In this document: positions 1 to 10,942 of the stretch, one piece after another
How the letters are laid out: the number at the start of each line of letters is the position of its first letter
How positions within the stretch are numbered: position 1 is the first letter of the stretch
Source of the DNA: Pyropia yezoensis
Lineage: Eukaryota > Rhodophyta > Bangiophyceae > Bangiales > Bangiaceae
Assembly: GCA_009829735.1 (NCBI GenBank)
Contig: CM020618.1
Span: 22,429,346-22,493,345 of the forward strand
Reading direction: 5' to 3'
Length of the DNA stretch: 64,000 nucleotides
Translations under genes and position numbers: made by a program
The notes under the pieces: generated by a model
The model's input: only the letters and a program-made list of their open reading frames with translations
Database searches by the model: none
What the model was told of the DNA's origin: nothing

Positions 1-1
1 C

Positions 2-3000
2 TTCCTCCTTGCTGAACGGATCATGCGGTCTGCCAACTGCACCCCCGTCTCGGAGCCGCCGCTACCAAAGACGCACGAGCACCCGTTATGGCAGGCGTGG
101 GACTACACCGTCGAGCAGTGCCTTGCGCAACTACCCGAGCTGATTGCAGCCGACGAGGCGGCTGCCGCTGCGGCGGCTTCAGCAGCTGCATCGACGGCTG
201 CTCGGGCGCCCCCATCGCCCGCGAATGGGGAACTTGGGGGGGTTGGACAGCCAGGGGGTGGCAGTATCAGTGCCTACGATGCGCAGGCACATCAGCAGCA
301 GCAGCAGCTGCAGCTGGCACAGTTGCAGCAGCAGCAGCAGTCGCACATACAGGTTCAACATGGTCCACCACAGATTCAGCCATTGGCTGCTCCCCTGACG
401 AACAATCCTTATGGGGCGGGTGTCGGCGGCCTCGGCACTCGTGTCGGTTATGTCATGGACGACGGCTTGGATGGTAACGAACAGCCGCTTCAAGTTTCGG
501 ATTCGCTACCTGCCGTGGAGCCGTTTGTGTATCAGCACAACACGTTCTTTGAGGACGAGATGACGGCCTTTTCTGTGTGGCTCCGCATGGGACCCGCCTA
601 CCGCAAGCCACCAGAGCAGCTGCCTATAGTGCTGCAGGTGCTGCTGTCACAGGTGCACCGGGTCCGGGCGTTGGACCTGCTCGCCCGCTTTCTTCAGACT
701 GGCCCCGTAGCGATTGATCTGGCACTGTCGGTGGGCATCTTTCCCTACGTGCTGCGGCTGCTTCAATCGTCGGCGCTCGACCCTCGGGCGCCGCTGGTGT
801 TTATCTGGGCCAAGGTGCTGGCCGTCGACGGCACCTGTCGGTCCGACCTGGTCAAGGAGAATGGGCAGGAGTATTTTGCAGCTTTTCTAGCGTCATCAGA
901 GGCGACGTCTCTGCCGGTCCACACTGCGCTTGCGGCGTACGTTCTGGCGACGGTGGCCTTCCCGGACGATTCGCTGCCGTTGGCCGTTTCCCCACCATCG
1001 CCCGACTCGGGAGGAGACGCAACGGCGCTGTCCACTGCCAGCGGCGCGGCAGCTATGCAAGCGGCAGCGGCGTCAGCGGCAGCCGTTGGCCCCTGCGTGC
1101 TGCCCGACAGTGTGCCTGACTCGTGCGTGCGATTGCTCGCGTCGTCGCCATCTCCACTGGTGCGGCGCTGGGCCGCCCTCTGTCTTGAATGTGCATTCAA
1201 GGCTATTGCTGCCGCTGACGGGTCCGATGGCTCATCGGAGGAAGCTCAGCAGCCTGCTGTGGGAACAGCGCCCTGTTCGCCCCCAACATCTGGGCCTTCG
1301 CCTCCATCATCGACGCTACCATTTAGCTTCTCGTGGATGACGAGCACCATGTCAGTGCTATTGCGGGTGGCGCAGGCAGACCCAGTTGCGGCCGTGAGGG
1401 CGGCGGCAGTGGCTCCGCTGACGACGCTGCTACTAGCAGTGCTGCGGCCGACCTACGCCGCCGCTGCGCTGGGTACCTCCATTTTGAGGGGGTCCGCTCC
1501 CGATGCCGGCGATGCATACGTATCGAACCTCACTGGGGGTGGTAGAGCAGTCCCCTACAGCTCGACTGCCGGTGGTGTCGGTGGTGGAGAGACACCGGGA
1601 GACGTGCGGCATCCACGTGTTGACGAGCTTGTCGGCCGCCGCCGCCCGTTCGGCCGCGCCGATGCGCCAGCGTCCGACAACTCGAGCAGCGGAGCCAGCA
1701 GCGGGAGCGCGGAGAGCTCTAGTACGGGTCCGCCTGCGGCTCCGCCTCCTTCGCCTGCGACGTCGTCCTATTCGGGGGATGACAGTGCACAGTCGCACTC
1801 GCACGATGCGCTCCAGCGGCAGACGACGAACTACGGCGTGATCACCAGTGGTGACAGCCGGCGGGTACACGCATACGACCCGTCATCATCTGCGGTAGGA
1901 GACCGTCCTGCCACGGGCGGTGACAATACAGCAGGCATGCATGGAGCCAGCGGCAGGGGTGGTGGCGGCGGCGGTGGCCATAGCAGCGTGAGCGGCGGCG
2001 GTGGTGGCGACGGAAGGGGAGTAGGCGTCGGCAGCGGGCACATGCGTGGCCCTGGAGTAGCTGGGGGTGTTCATCCAACCACAGAGCGTCAGTCGCCGCG
2101 GTCTGCCGGACAACATCACCATCCGCGTGGGGCTGCGGCCGATGGCGGGGAAGGAGGCAGTTATGGGCGTTCTCCACCCTCTAGGGCCACATCCCCATCG
2201 CACTGCAACACTGGGGGTGGGGGGCTTCACGCTTCGACGCTCCGGCTCCCACGTATGGCAGCTGTGGCGCTTCACGACGTTGGTTCTGCATTCCTTTACA
2301 TGGCTGATGGGGACGCGTCGCCGTTGGTGCGGCGAGAATTGGCTGACATGCTTTCGCGGATGGTGGGCGAGCGGCCGGCCGACTTGCATACTGCTGCGGT
2401 CGCGGCTGTAGCACGGCATCCTGGCGCGCGTGGTCGCTCCCCACATTCACCATCCTCCTCCTCGTTGGTGCTGGGCGCGCCAGAGAGTGAGTGGTCTGCC
2501 GGGGACAATGTCATGGGCCGGGGTTCCTTTGAGGAGGGCAGCAGTTCCGCGGTGGAAGGCCTGCGGCGGTCCTTAGACCATCCCTTTGGGTCTTACTGGG
2601 CAGCGCTTGCCGCATTGGCTGCTGACAGCCACCCTGTGGTGGCTGCTGCCGCCACTACGGCATATTCTACGATGCTCTCCGGCCTGGTAGGCAGTGCGGG
2701 CTTTGCCAGGTCACACGGACGGCATGCGGCAGGTGTTGGTCGGGCTTCTTCCGTGCGAGGCGGAGACCGCCCTCCAGGAGTGACAGGGACGTTGGTGTCT
2801 GCAGCTGAGGACCCGTCTACGGGTCGGACTCCCCGGCCAGCCGCGGCTGCTTCGGGGCCTCCGCCTCATTCGCCGCCCGCAGCGCCGCTAGTGGTCCCTT
2901 CGGCCATGGCCCACGGGGGTCCTGGTGTACCCCGTCGTCGCGTGCCTGGCGGTGGGGGGGGCGGCGCTGTCCTTACGGGCTCTCCTGGACCCGCCGCCAC

Positions 3001-5638
3001 TGCGTACGTTGACATGGCGCAGGCCGTCGCTGCCGGTCCGTCGCGGCGGCTCCGCCCGCCACGGCCGCCAGAGGCGTCTCGTGCCGCCAGCAGCTTGGGT
3101 GCCGCCAGCGAGGTGGCCGAGAGCGGCGCTGCCGGGGGGGCTGACACCGGTCGGCGGAGTGGGATGGCCTCGGTCATGTCTTTTGAAGGCCTCAACAAGC
3201 TCATTTTTGGGGGCCAACGACCGTCCAGTCATGGTGGCTCCCGCCCATCGCCATCAGCAGCGGGCGCAGCGGCAGCAGCTGCAGCAACGGCAGCGTCGGC
3301 AGGCGGCCAGTTGTCGATGCAGGCGGTTCGTTCCAGCTCCCTCACCGGTGTTCCAAGCAACGGCACGCCCGCACCTGCCACGCCTCGCAGCTTTGGTGGC
3401 GGCGGGCGGAGCTCCTCCTTCTCCCTTCTTGCGTCCGCCCTTTCCTCGCCTTCGTCACCTCGCAACTCTGCCAAGCAAGCGGTACGGCGGAGTACCAGTG
3501 CTGACGGTGTTGAGACCACGCTTCTCACTTCATTTAATGACGTTTCATCAGAAGACTCACGGGCAGTAGAACGGGAAGCGCTGGTGTGCGGGCCTCCTCC
3601 GCCCAGCCTCTATTCGTGGAGCTGCCGGTCCGTCATGCGGCTTGTCTGTGACGGCCCTCCTGGCTTTGAGGACGAAGAGAGCGGCGTCGGTGACACGCGA
3701 ATGGGAGACATGGGCGAGGCATTTTTCTTTCGTCACTCGGTCAATGGGGCGCTGGTGCCCGTGCCAGTGGGCCCCACTGAGACTCACGAGGAGGTCAGGG
3801 GCGCGGGCCATGCTGCTGGTCTGCCGCCGGTCGCTTTCCCTTCCGAGGGTGGCGCCTGGGATGTGTCGGGCGACGAGGCGTGGTGGGACGAATCGGAGGA
3901 GGACTCGGACGTGGACGAGCCCGAGCCGCACGCGATGCCGCTTCCGGCTGGTCGCACCGCCCGGGCGACGGCCGCCGATGAGGCTGTCGCTCGTGCCATG
4001 TCGCCACTCGGCTACGCCGCCGCGCCAACGGGTGGGGCGGAGATCTGGGCCATGACTTTCCTCCCGTCTGTGCGGAGCTTTGCGTGTGGTGGCTCGTCGG
4101 GCCGAATCAGCGTGCTGTCGATGGAGACCTTTGGAGCTGTCGAGTCATCGTTCCTTTTGCCGCCGCTGCCGACACTCGGTTCAGCACTCAGGCGGGGACA
4201 CAGTCCGCTGGATGTGGCGAGCGCCGCCGATGACGCAGGCAGTCTGGTTCTCCGACGCGCTGCCGCACTCGGACGAGGCCGCGTCGGCGGCCTGGGTGCA
4301 GGGCTCCTGCCGCCGGGGAGCCCCCCGGGTCGTGGCCCGCGGCCGGCGGTCAATGGATTGCCTCGGGGTATCGCCCTCCCCTGCGAGGTGTCGTCGCCAA
4401 CTCCATCATCGCACGCTGATGAGACCGACGGCACCAGCGAGCCACCCGAGACGGCTGGCTCGGGCGTAGGTGTCGTCTTCTTGTCGGCCGTTGCATCGGT
4501 AGGAAGCCTGCTGCTCGCAGGTGGCGCTGACGGGCGGCTCGGTGTCTTTCGTCGCCGCCGTGTTCGCACCGCGCTGGGTCGTCCTGGTACTGGTGGAGGC
4601 GCTGGCAGTACGGTCGGGGACGACGTGGACAGCGAAGATGGTACCGGCGCGGGCGCCGCTGGGGGTGGCGCGGCACCGACGAGCGTCCGCTACGGCCTCG
4701 TCTCGTCGTTCCGCGCGTCGGGCGGGTCTGAGGTGGCGGCCTCGTGGTCGGGCGTGGGAGCGAGCGGCGCCGCCCAGGGCGGCGGCCTGTGCGCGTCGTG
4801 GGATGACGCGACCGAGAGCCTCGTCGCCGGCGGCTGTGAGCGCGGGGTGGTGCGCCAGTGGGACCTGCGTTCTGAGGTCTGCCTGTACACGGGCCGGGTG
4901 TTGCCGCGGGGGGAGACCCCAACCGCCGTGACGGTGCTGTCGGACAGCGCGGCTGGCCGGGCGGGCTCGCTGGTTGCAGTGGCGGGCATTGCGGGCACCG
5001 TGGCTGTGGTGGACACGCGCGTTCCGGGCGGCAGCGGAGGCAGCACCCCTGGCGGGGGGGGTGGCCGCGGGGGAGGCGGGGCCGTCCTGACGCTGGGTGC
5101 CCACGCATCGGCGGTGGTTTCGCTGTCGCAGCAACACTTTGGGCGGCGCGGCGGCGGCGGCAGCGGTGGCGGTAGCATTGGGAGTGGCGGCTCTGGCAGC
5201 AGCACCAGTGCGGATGAGAACCTGGTGTCGGCCTCCCAGGACGGGTGCCTCGTCTTTTGGGACGTCCGCGCCGCGTCGTGCACACCGCCCGCCGAGCCGC
5301 CTGCCCGGCCCGTGGTTACGGGGTGGACCCAAGATGGCGGCGGCGGCGGCGGCGTCGGCGGGGTGGCCAGCCTGGGCGGCCCCGCAGTGGCCAACGTGAC
5401 CGTCGCGCACAGCAGCGAGCTGACGTGCATGGCCACGTGGCCGGGCTCGTCAGTCGTTGCGACGGGGTCTGATAACCAGAGCGTCAAGCTGTTTGGCGGG
5501 CATGGCAACTGGCTGCGGATGTTCCGTTACAGCCACGACAAGGTGCGTCTGGGGCACGTGTCGTCGCTCGCCTTTCACCCCACCGACGGAGTGCTGGCGG
5601 TGGGGTCGGAGAACGCGTCGGTCACTTTTTTTCACTAG
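2..5638 (+). CDS. RPTOR: Raptor, TORC1 scaffold subunit (5' end outside the window)
   Basis: Raptor recruits TOS-motif substrates to the TOR kinase. The frame is open from the window edge: bases 2-22 read FLLAERI and continue into MRSANCTPVS, matching the metazoan stretch FLLAERIMRSYNCTPVS, so the ATG at 23 is internal and the caspase-like N domain lies upstream. HEAT-type repeats follow: PPEQLPIVLQVLLSQVHR, ALSVGIFPYVLRLLQSSA and PLVFIWAKVLAVD at about nt 600-850, with more around nt 1090-1200 and 2240-2420. A WD40 propeller fills about nt 4040-5635 (EIWAMTFLPSVRSFACGG to SSLAFHPTDGVLAVGSENAS). Unusual for the family are long Ser/Gly/Pro/Ala low-complexity insertions, notably at about nt 1540-2230 and 2690-3500. 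No intron is needed across 5.6 kb. Family assignment is secure; where the insertions fold is unknown. Confidence 0.97.
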   Translation, partial: FLLAERIMRSANCTPVSEPPLPKTHEHPLWQAWDYTVEQCLAQLPELIAADEAAAAAAASAAASTAARAPPSPANGELGGVGQPGGGSISAYDAQAHQQQQQLQLAQLQQQQQSHIQVQHGPPQIQPLAAPLTNNPYGAGVGGLGTRVGYVMDDGLDGNEQPLQVSDSLPAVEPFVYQHNTFFEDEMTAFSVWLRMGPAYRKPPEQLPIVLQVLLSQVHRVRALDLLARFLQTGPVAIDLALSVGIFPYVLRLLQSSALDPRAPLVFIWAKVLAVDGTCRSDLVKENGQEYFAAFLASSEATSLPVHTALAAYVLATVAFPDDSLPLAVSPPSPDSGGDATALSTASGAAAMQAAAASAAAVGPCVLPDSVPDSCVRLLASSPSPLVRRWAALCLECAFKAIAAADGSDGSSEEAQQPAVGTAPCSPPTSGPSPPSSTLPFSFSWMTSTMSVLLRVAQADPVAAVRAAAVAPLTTLLLAVLRPTYAAAALGTSILRGSAPDAGDAYVSNLTGGGRAVPYSSTAGGVGGGETPGDVRHPRVDELVGRRRPFGRADAPASDNSSSGASSGSAESSSTGPPAAPPPSPATSSYSGDDSAQSHSHDALQRQTTNYGVITSGDSRRVHAYDPSSSAVGDRPATGGDNTAGMHGASGRGGGGGGGHSSVSGGGGGDGRGVGVGSGHMRGPGVAGGVHPTTERQSPRSAGQHHHPRGAAADGGEGGSYGRSPPSRATSPSHCNTGGGGLHASTLRLPRMAAVALHDVGSAFLYMADGDASPLVRRELADMLSRMVGERPADLHTAAVAAVARHPGARGRSPHSPSSSSLVLGAPESEWSAGDNVMGRGSFEEGSSSAVEGLRRSLDHPFGSYWAALAALAADSHPVVAAAATTAYSTMLSGLVGSAGFARSHGRHAAGVGRASSVRGGDRPPGVTGTLVSAAEDPSTGRTPRPAAAASGPPPHSPPAAPLVVPSAMAHGGPGVPRRRVPGGGGGGAVLTGSPGPAATAYVDMAQAVAAGPSRRLRPPRPPEASRAASSLGAASEVAESGAAGGADTGRRSGMASVMSFEGLNKLIFGGQRPSSHGGSRPSPSAAGAAAAAAATAASAGGQLSMQAVRSSSLTGVPSNGTPAPATPRSFGGGGRSSSFSLLASALSSPSSPRNSAKQAVRRSTSADGVETTLLTSFNDVSSEDSRAVEREALVCGPPPPSLYSWSCRSVMRLVCDGPPGFEDEESGVGDTRMGDMGEAFFFRHSVNGALVPVPVGPTETHEEVRGAGHAAGLPPVAFPSEGGAWDVSGDEAWWDESEEDSDVDEPEPHAMPLPAGRTARATAADEAVARAMSPLGYAAAPTGGAEIWAMTFLPSVRSFACGGSSGRISVLSMETFGAVESSFLLPPLPTLGSALRRGHSPLDVASAADDAGSLVLRRAAALGRGRVGGLGAGLLPPGSPPGRGPRPAVNGLPRGIALPCEVSSPTPSSHADETDGTSEPPETAGSGVGVVFLSAVASVGSLLLAGGADGRLGVFRRRRVRTALGRPGTGGGAGSTVGDDVDSEDGTGAGAAGGGAAPTSVRYGLVSSFRASGGSEVAASWSGVGASGAAQGGGLCASWDDATESLVAGGCERGVVRQWDLRSEVCLYTGRVLPRGETPTAVTVLSDSAAGRAGSLVAVAGIAGTVAVVDTRVPGGSGGSTPGGGGGRGGGGAVLTLGAHASAVVSLSQQHFGRRGGGGSGGGSIGSGGSGSSTSADENLVSASQDGCLVFWDVRAASCTPPAEPPARPVVTGWTQDGGGGGGVGGVASLGGPAVANVTVAHSSELTCMATWPGSSVVATGSDNQSVKLFGGHGNWLRMFRYSHDKVRLGHVSSLAFHPTDGVLAVGSENASVTFFH

Positions 5639-6857
5639 TGCCCGCCGCCGTGGCCTTCCCCCCCCCCCGAGTGATCTTTTCTTTTCTTTCGATCTTTCCC
5701 CACCCTCGTTGTCGTTGCTGCGCGCTTGGCCGCTGCTCCCGCCCCACCCGTCCACCTCGCTTCTCTCTCTTTCTCCTGGACCCCCGAGTTCTTTCCTTTT
5801 CCCGACCGATCTTGACGTCCGTACAGGCGCCCATTTTTCCTCCCCCCCTGACCGGCCCTTCTTTTTTTTTTTATGGTTCGGCGTATTCTACTGCGAGGCT
5901 CTTTCCCGCGCTGTGAGCTCTCTGACCGACCATTGGGTGTCACGCACCATCCACACTGGTTCCACCCAACCGCCCCCTTCTTTGACCTCCCGCAGCTCCC
6001 ATCGCCACATGTTCTTCCATTGCGCCTCACCGCGGGCGGGTGCCCGATGCTCCACTGCGGCGCCCACATGGGCGTAGCGGCGCCAGTCAAGCAGGCAGCA
6101 GTCAACACACCATGTACGGTACAACCCCCTTCCCTGCCCTCCCATCCCCTGCCTCGCCTGACGCGAGCGCATGGCAGACGGGCGCGGCGCACCACGGTCG
6201 CCCGCCGTCGACGCCGACCCCACCCCACGGCAAACGCGGCCGTGCGGTCCCACTCCCCCCCCCCTCATGGCTATAGAGCATCTAACCCACCGTCTGCCCA
6301 CACAGGCGGCTCGGGCGTCCCGCCGTGGCACCCCGTGCCGCTGCGGGCGACTCAGAGACGCATCCGCGTCGGCGCACGGGGGGGCAGCTGCCGCTACGAG
6401 GCGACGCGCCGACGGCCCGCCCCCCTTTCAGTCGCAGCGGCCAGCGGGTGGCCAACGCGTCGCACCCCCCTGCATCTTCCCGGCTTCCCCCTCCCCTGCA
6501 TGGCCATCGCGCTGGGGCACCGTACTGGCAGAGGTCGTTGCCCCAGGCATGGGCACGACAGGCTAACCCCGACTCCCCTCCCCCGACACCTCCGGCACCG
6601 GGGGCCCCACCAATGGGAGGGGCCCGCCCCCCCCAGCGCTTTGGTCCCTCTCCCCTGCACCTCTTGCACCCTCCACCCCCCCCCCCTCCGGCCTCGCCGC
6701 GCCCACTCCTTCAAGTGACTGCCGTCGCGCCACTCCCAGCCCCGTGTCGCCGTGTTTCCTCAAGCTACATACCACCGCCCTCCCCCCTCCCCGCCCCCCG
6801 CCCCTTCCACTGGTCTGCCCCCCCCGCCACGCGCACCACGCCGCCGCCGTCACCTCC
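5639..6857. other. Intergenic, pyrimidine-rich, no gene seen
   Basis: The first 230 bases after the Raptor stop are C/T-rich and probably include its 3' untranslated region. The rest is C-rich; the frames open here translate to Pro/Arg/His-rich sequence without domain character. It ends at the stop codon of the minus-strand SNARE gene. Confidence 0.5.
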
Positions 6858-7713
6858 TCACCACCCGAAAAGGAGCTTACGCAGCAGGTGGAGGACGATC
6901 AACACGGCAATCACCCCCGGCCAGATGAGGAGGCAAAACAGGCGCCACGTGTAGGGGCTCGACGTTGCTTCCGCAACCTGCGGAGCGGGCGTGGCGGCGC
7001 AGTGGTGGCGGTGGCGCCACCAAAACACAGCAACCAAAACGACAGCGGGTCCACAGAGCGGCAAAGGAGCAGAACATGCGCGGAGGAGGCAACAGCAGGG
7101 GGTGGCGGGGTGTCCCGCGCAAGCCAGCGTCAGGGTCCAAGACGGGCGGGGAAACAAGGGAGGCTGGCGGCGGCGGCGGCGGCAGCGGTGGGGGACGCCG
7201 CCCCGCGCGGGCGGCCCGGCGTGGGGAGGGCGTCCCGCTGCCGCGACCACGCCCGCCGGCTTGCCACGGAGGCAAGGAACCGCTCCTCCCCGACCGGCTC
7301 CCATCCCACGCCTGCCGCCCAAGCAGGTCTATCCCCCACATCCCCGTCGTCACCCCCCCGCGACCGCTCTCGGCGCGGCAGGCGCGCCCCCCTCGCTCCC
7401 AGACGGTAGCGTCCAAAATCTTTCCCCCCCGCTCAGCTAACCCACCCCCCCCCCACCCGGCACGTACCCGTGACGCCTGCAGCCGCACGTCGGCAGCGGC
7501 GCGGCCCACCCCCCCGCCCAGGTCGTCAATCTCGCTGACGCCGGCGCGCACCTCTGCCTCCATCGTCACCGCCGTTGCCCGGACGCGCGACACGGACGCA
7601 GCCAGCTCCTCTAGCGCCCCGTCCTGGGCGGCCATGGCGGAGCGGGTGGCCGCCAGGGCGGCGTCTGCCTCCTCGGCGGTGACGGCACCATAGTTGGCAG
7701 GGGGGGGGGGCAT
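6858..7713 (-). CDS. Bet1-like Qc-SNARE, two exons
   Basis: Predicted tail-anchored SNARE of ER-Golgi or Golgi transport. Exon 1 is 7713-7468 (82 codons) and exon 2 is 6977-6858 (39 codons plus stop). The intron, 7467-6978, has donor GTACGT and acceptor CCGCAG and is phase 0. The 121-residue product is the usual size for Bet1/Sft1. Residues about 33-85 form one SNARE motif (ALEELAASVSRVRATAV, MEAEVRAGVSEIDDL), and residues about 93-117 form a C-terminal membrane anchor (WRLFCLLIWPGVIAVLIVL) with a short basic/aromatic tail. The ATG at 7713 gives this length. Upstream, the same frame runs only into a proline homopolymer coded by the C-tract. Aligned with Bet1, the ionic-layer glutamine seems replaced by glycine (EVRAG where Bet1 has EVKTQ). 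It could instead be another short Qc-SNARE. Confidence 0.85.
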
Positions 7714-7753
7714 GACAGCAACCGCCCCTGTGGCAGAGATAAGGTCGGCAAAA

Positions 7754-7780
7754 GGGGGGGGGGGGGGGGGGGGGGGGGGG
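7754..7780 (-). promoter_or_regulatory. 27-nt C tract in the SNARE leader
   Basis: The plus strand shows an unbroken run of 27 G, so the sense strand of the SNARE gene has 27 C starting 41 nt upstream of its ATG. Several other genes here have similar runs at a similar distance. A promoter/start-site or leader role is inferred only. Confidence 0.35.
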
Positions 7781-9463
7781 AGGGGGGAGGGGGAGGGGAG
7801 GAAGGCCGCAGGCAGAGGTGAGCGATGACCAACGCCGCGACAGAGGCGGCAGCGTGGGATGCGGTGGTGGCGGAGGAGACCGCAACAGGCGCCGCCGCTC
7901 CAACAACGAGGTGGAGGGGCGTTCGAGTGCGACATCAGCCGTCGCACGCACCGTGCTATGGAACAGGTGAGTTCCAGCCGAGCGGTTTCCCCCACGAGTA
8001 CTGTATAGTTTTGGCTGGTGGCTCTCGCCACCTCAAGTCGTGTTCTGCTCAGATCTCCGTGAAGATCCTGTTGATTACCGAATTTCTGCTGCCACAAGGT
8101 ATGTGCTGCCGGCCTGTTGTCAACCCCAGTCGTGTACACGTGGCGACCACGTGTTGTCCCGACACCACCGGCGACAAGAAGGGCAACACGGGGTCGCCGT
8201 CATGCACCGCCGAGAGGGCAACGATTATACCACTCCGTCTTCAATCTTGTACACCTGAGACCACGTGAGGGGGGCACAACCACAGGGAAGGGAATACGAG
8301 GGCGCGAAGGTCAGCCACGAGAAAAGAGTGCACGGAGAGCCTCGGCCAGCAGTAACACACTCGCCATCATGCACGGATCACGGCCTTATGTGACGCGTTG
8401 GGTGAGAGTGGGGCGGGAAGGTGGTGGGAACTGCAGTTACCAAAGACATGCAAGAACCGGGAGCCGTTGATCCTTGCATACAGTACCTGCCAGTTACCAG
8501 GCACTTCCCACCGTTGTTACGGCTTGAAGCTGCTACCCTGCTACCCCATGACCGCCACAGTGTGGAAGGAGCACCTGTGTAAAGCAAACGAGGATCGTCG
8601 GGGGTTGCCAAAACGTTCGTGTGCCTGTTGGTTTTAAGGTGTCTACAGGCGCCCAAAGGGGGATCCCGGGGGGGGTTCTCCGACAGTGGCAACGACGCCC
8701 CCAGGACGACCAACTTTGAGGGTGATTATTTTGGCTCCCTGATAGTGAAGAGATGTCCCCCATCTGTTTTCCTCTCTGCAGCTGCACTGTTGTGCCTTTT
8801 TGATGACCGGGAACGCCACCAACCGCTCCTGTAACCCCCTGCTCCCGCTGCCGCGCTGCCGGCCTCTCTCAATGCCTGAGTCGTGACCTGTGTGAAGCCA
8901 GGATACTTCTTCGTCGGCCGCTGCCTCCCCCGCCACTGCTCCGACCCCGGTCGCACGCACCGCAGCCCCTAGCGACGTCGGCGGCAGCCTCGGAGCATGC
9001 GAGGGGCGTAGCGTGGTGGTAGAGCGACCACCTTGGCAGTCCCCTGCGTGAGAGCAGCTCTCGCAACGACATCGCCCACAAGTGGTGACTATTGTCGCTT
9101 CTGCCGCATCTGTTGCAGCGGCGTGGAATCCTTCCCACACCGAGCGTGATACATCTGTTTGCGCAGGCATTTAACCTCTATGTCTGTTCCCCCCTCTGCT
9201 GCTGCCGCTGCATGTGCCGCTGCCAGTGCCGCTGCCGCTGCCGCTGCAAATCTGCATAGAGATGTGTGGGGAGGGACACCTCATCTCAGGGGAAATGGTG
9301 TTGGGGAGAGTGAAGGTGAATGACGTGAAAGTCGCTGAGGGAAGGCGCGGATTGAGGGACAAGTGGAAGGAGAGAGGAGGGCCTGAGACTGGGCAGTAAG
9401 AGGAAGCGATGTAAGGTTCCGTTGACTTGAGGGTCCCTGTGCACTATGTGACCGAGTGCCACC
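7781..9463. other. No supported gene
   Basis: Mixed-composition DNA upstream of the SNARE gene, probably holding its promoter. No open frame shows a recognisable domain. A tRNA-like stretch near 9003-9080 was examined and not accepted. (CTGCCG)-type hexamer repetition lies at about 9197-9247. Confidence 0.4.
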
Positions 9464-9959
9464 ATGTCGCCGGTGGGACTGGGAGACTCGAGTGTCCATA
9501 TCGCCGCTGACCGCCTCCGCAACGCACTCTCCCACCCAGGCACCACCGTTACTTACGTGGACGTCGGACAGGAGGTGTGGTTTCATCTCCAAAAGCGCGG
9601 ATGGCTGCGCGGCATCGTGCACGCCCTGGACCGCAAGACGGTGTACATCCGCCGAGAAGGCGCCCTCTTCTCTTTCCACGAGGCCCGCACCAAGCCCTAA
9701 GTCGACTGCTCAACCCCGCGCCGCCCACCCGCGGACCCACCACCTGCCACCCATCCCACGCCCATCCGCGCGCGCACGCGCGCGCTCACCTTGCCGGATC
9801 AAGTACCCGCAGCTGCCCGAGTCTTCACGACGCACCCCGTCGAGCCCGTGTCCCACCACCACCCCCGCTGGGATGCCGCGAAAAAGAAGGAGATCGACGT
9901 CTTTCGCGCCATGGGCTGCATGCACACCGTGCCCGCCTCCAAGGTACCGAAAGGGACGC
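9464..9959 (+). mobile_element. Ty1/copia-like pol fragment (fossil)
   Basis: A short frame starting at 9464 resembles the C-terminal end of a retroelement integrase, with the pattern GQEVWFHLQKRGWLRGIVHA and a closing HEARTKP. Just before 9960 another stretch resembles the start of a copia-type reverse transcriptase (WDAAKKKEID, VPKGT). The piece stops abruptly at the LTR that begins at 9960, which suggests that the LTR inserted into it. It is a broken remnant. Confidence 0.5.
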
Positions 9960-10942
9960 TGTAAGGACTTCCCCCCTAATCCCATGCCTCATACATAAGG
10001 GATAATATCTGGTACCTCTCCTTACAGATCCTGCCGAACCAACTCCTGGCAACATGGATCAATTCCTTGTATTGTGAGGCAAGACGCGGTGTACCTTCCA
10101 GACTCAAGATGAGTCAGCCGCTGTCTCACGGTGTCTGCTGGCCGCACGACAGCAGCCATCGACAACCCATCATGGCCTGTCGAAAGGCGCCACCGTCAGC
10201 ACCCATGACGAGCCACATCTGCCACAGCTGGCGAGTCCGTTAGAATGTCCTCGCTGCAGCATTGCAGCGATGTGACTGGCTAGCCGGCTGGCAGATTCGG
10301 TCGACTCTATCGAACCGTGCTTACACGCCTCCTGGACCTTCGGACCGACTGGCGTCTGGGGCCGGCTGAGACGGCGCACTAGGCGCCGCACGCCGGACCC
10401 CTTCGTTTGGGGCAAACTGGTGCTGCATTCCTTTAGTGCGCACGCCTGCCCATGCTTTGTTCTGAGAGCGATGCTTTGTTTCTGGGCCGTTTTGTGCCTA
10501 CCGGCGGCGCGACGGGGGAACGCATGCTTTGGGGCACCTCGAGTGCCCCGACGCGAGTATATAGTGCGTGGGTGTCGGCGCCACCGGGGAAGACCGGACG
10601 GGCAACCACAGACACAGACCAAAGACGACCTTCACCCTTTGACCCCCCCTCGATCACCACCGACGTCGCGCCGTCCTCTTCCCCAGACCCCCCACCGTCA
10701 CCACCCCCGCCCTCTTCCCCGCATCCTGTCGCCCTATTGGCTGGCACGGGAGGCTGACCCCATTACGAGTACGTTGAGGGCTGCCCGAGTGTGGGTGGTT
10801 CCTCACAGGCGGCCGCAGCCGCGGCCGCCGCAGCAGGGGGGAGGGACGACGGTAAGAAAGCCAACGAGAGGACATGCGAAGTACGACGGTCGTCGACGTC
10901 GCTGGCGCCCACCGGCCAGTAGCGCCCGCCAGGAAGAGCAAC
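9960..10942 (+). repeat. ~980 bp LTR, copy A
   Basis: Bounded by TGTAAGGACTT on the left and GAGCAACA on the right (TG...CA). About 93% of sampled positions match the inverted copy at 18237-19218, and the lengths are nearly equal. A TATATAG motif lies at 10558-10564. No clear 5 bp target duplication is visible. Plus orientation is assigned only because the neighbouring pol fragment is on that strand; the TG...CA ends fit either direction. Confidence 0.65.

Noticed and set aside
5873-6718. 281-codon plus-strand frame after Raptor
   Set aside because: Composition is that of random C-rich DNA; no domain, no good start context, and several competing frames are equally open.
6877-8139. 420-codon single-exon minus-strand frame over the SNARE
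   Set aside because: It reads through the intron and misses the membrane anchor; the spliced 121-residue model explains both conserved ends and the splice signals.
9003-9080. tRNA-like sequence (GGGGCGTAGCGTGGTGGTAGAGCG)
   Set aside because: The start resembles a D-arm/A box, but the anticodon stem does not pair, the acceptor ends mismatch and no B box is present. At most a degenerate tRNA-derived SINE.
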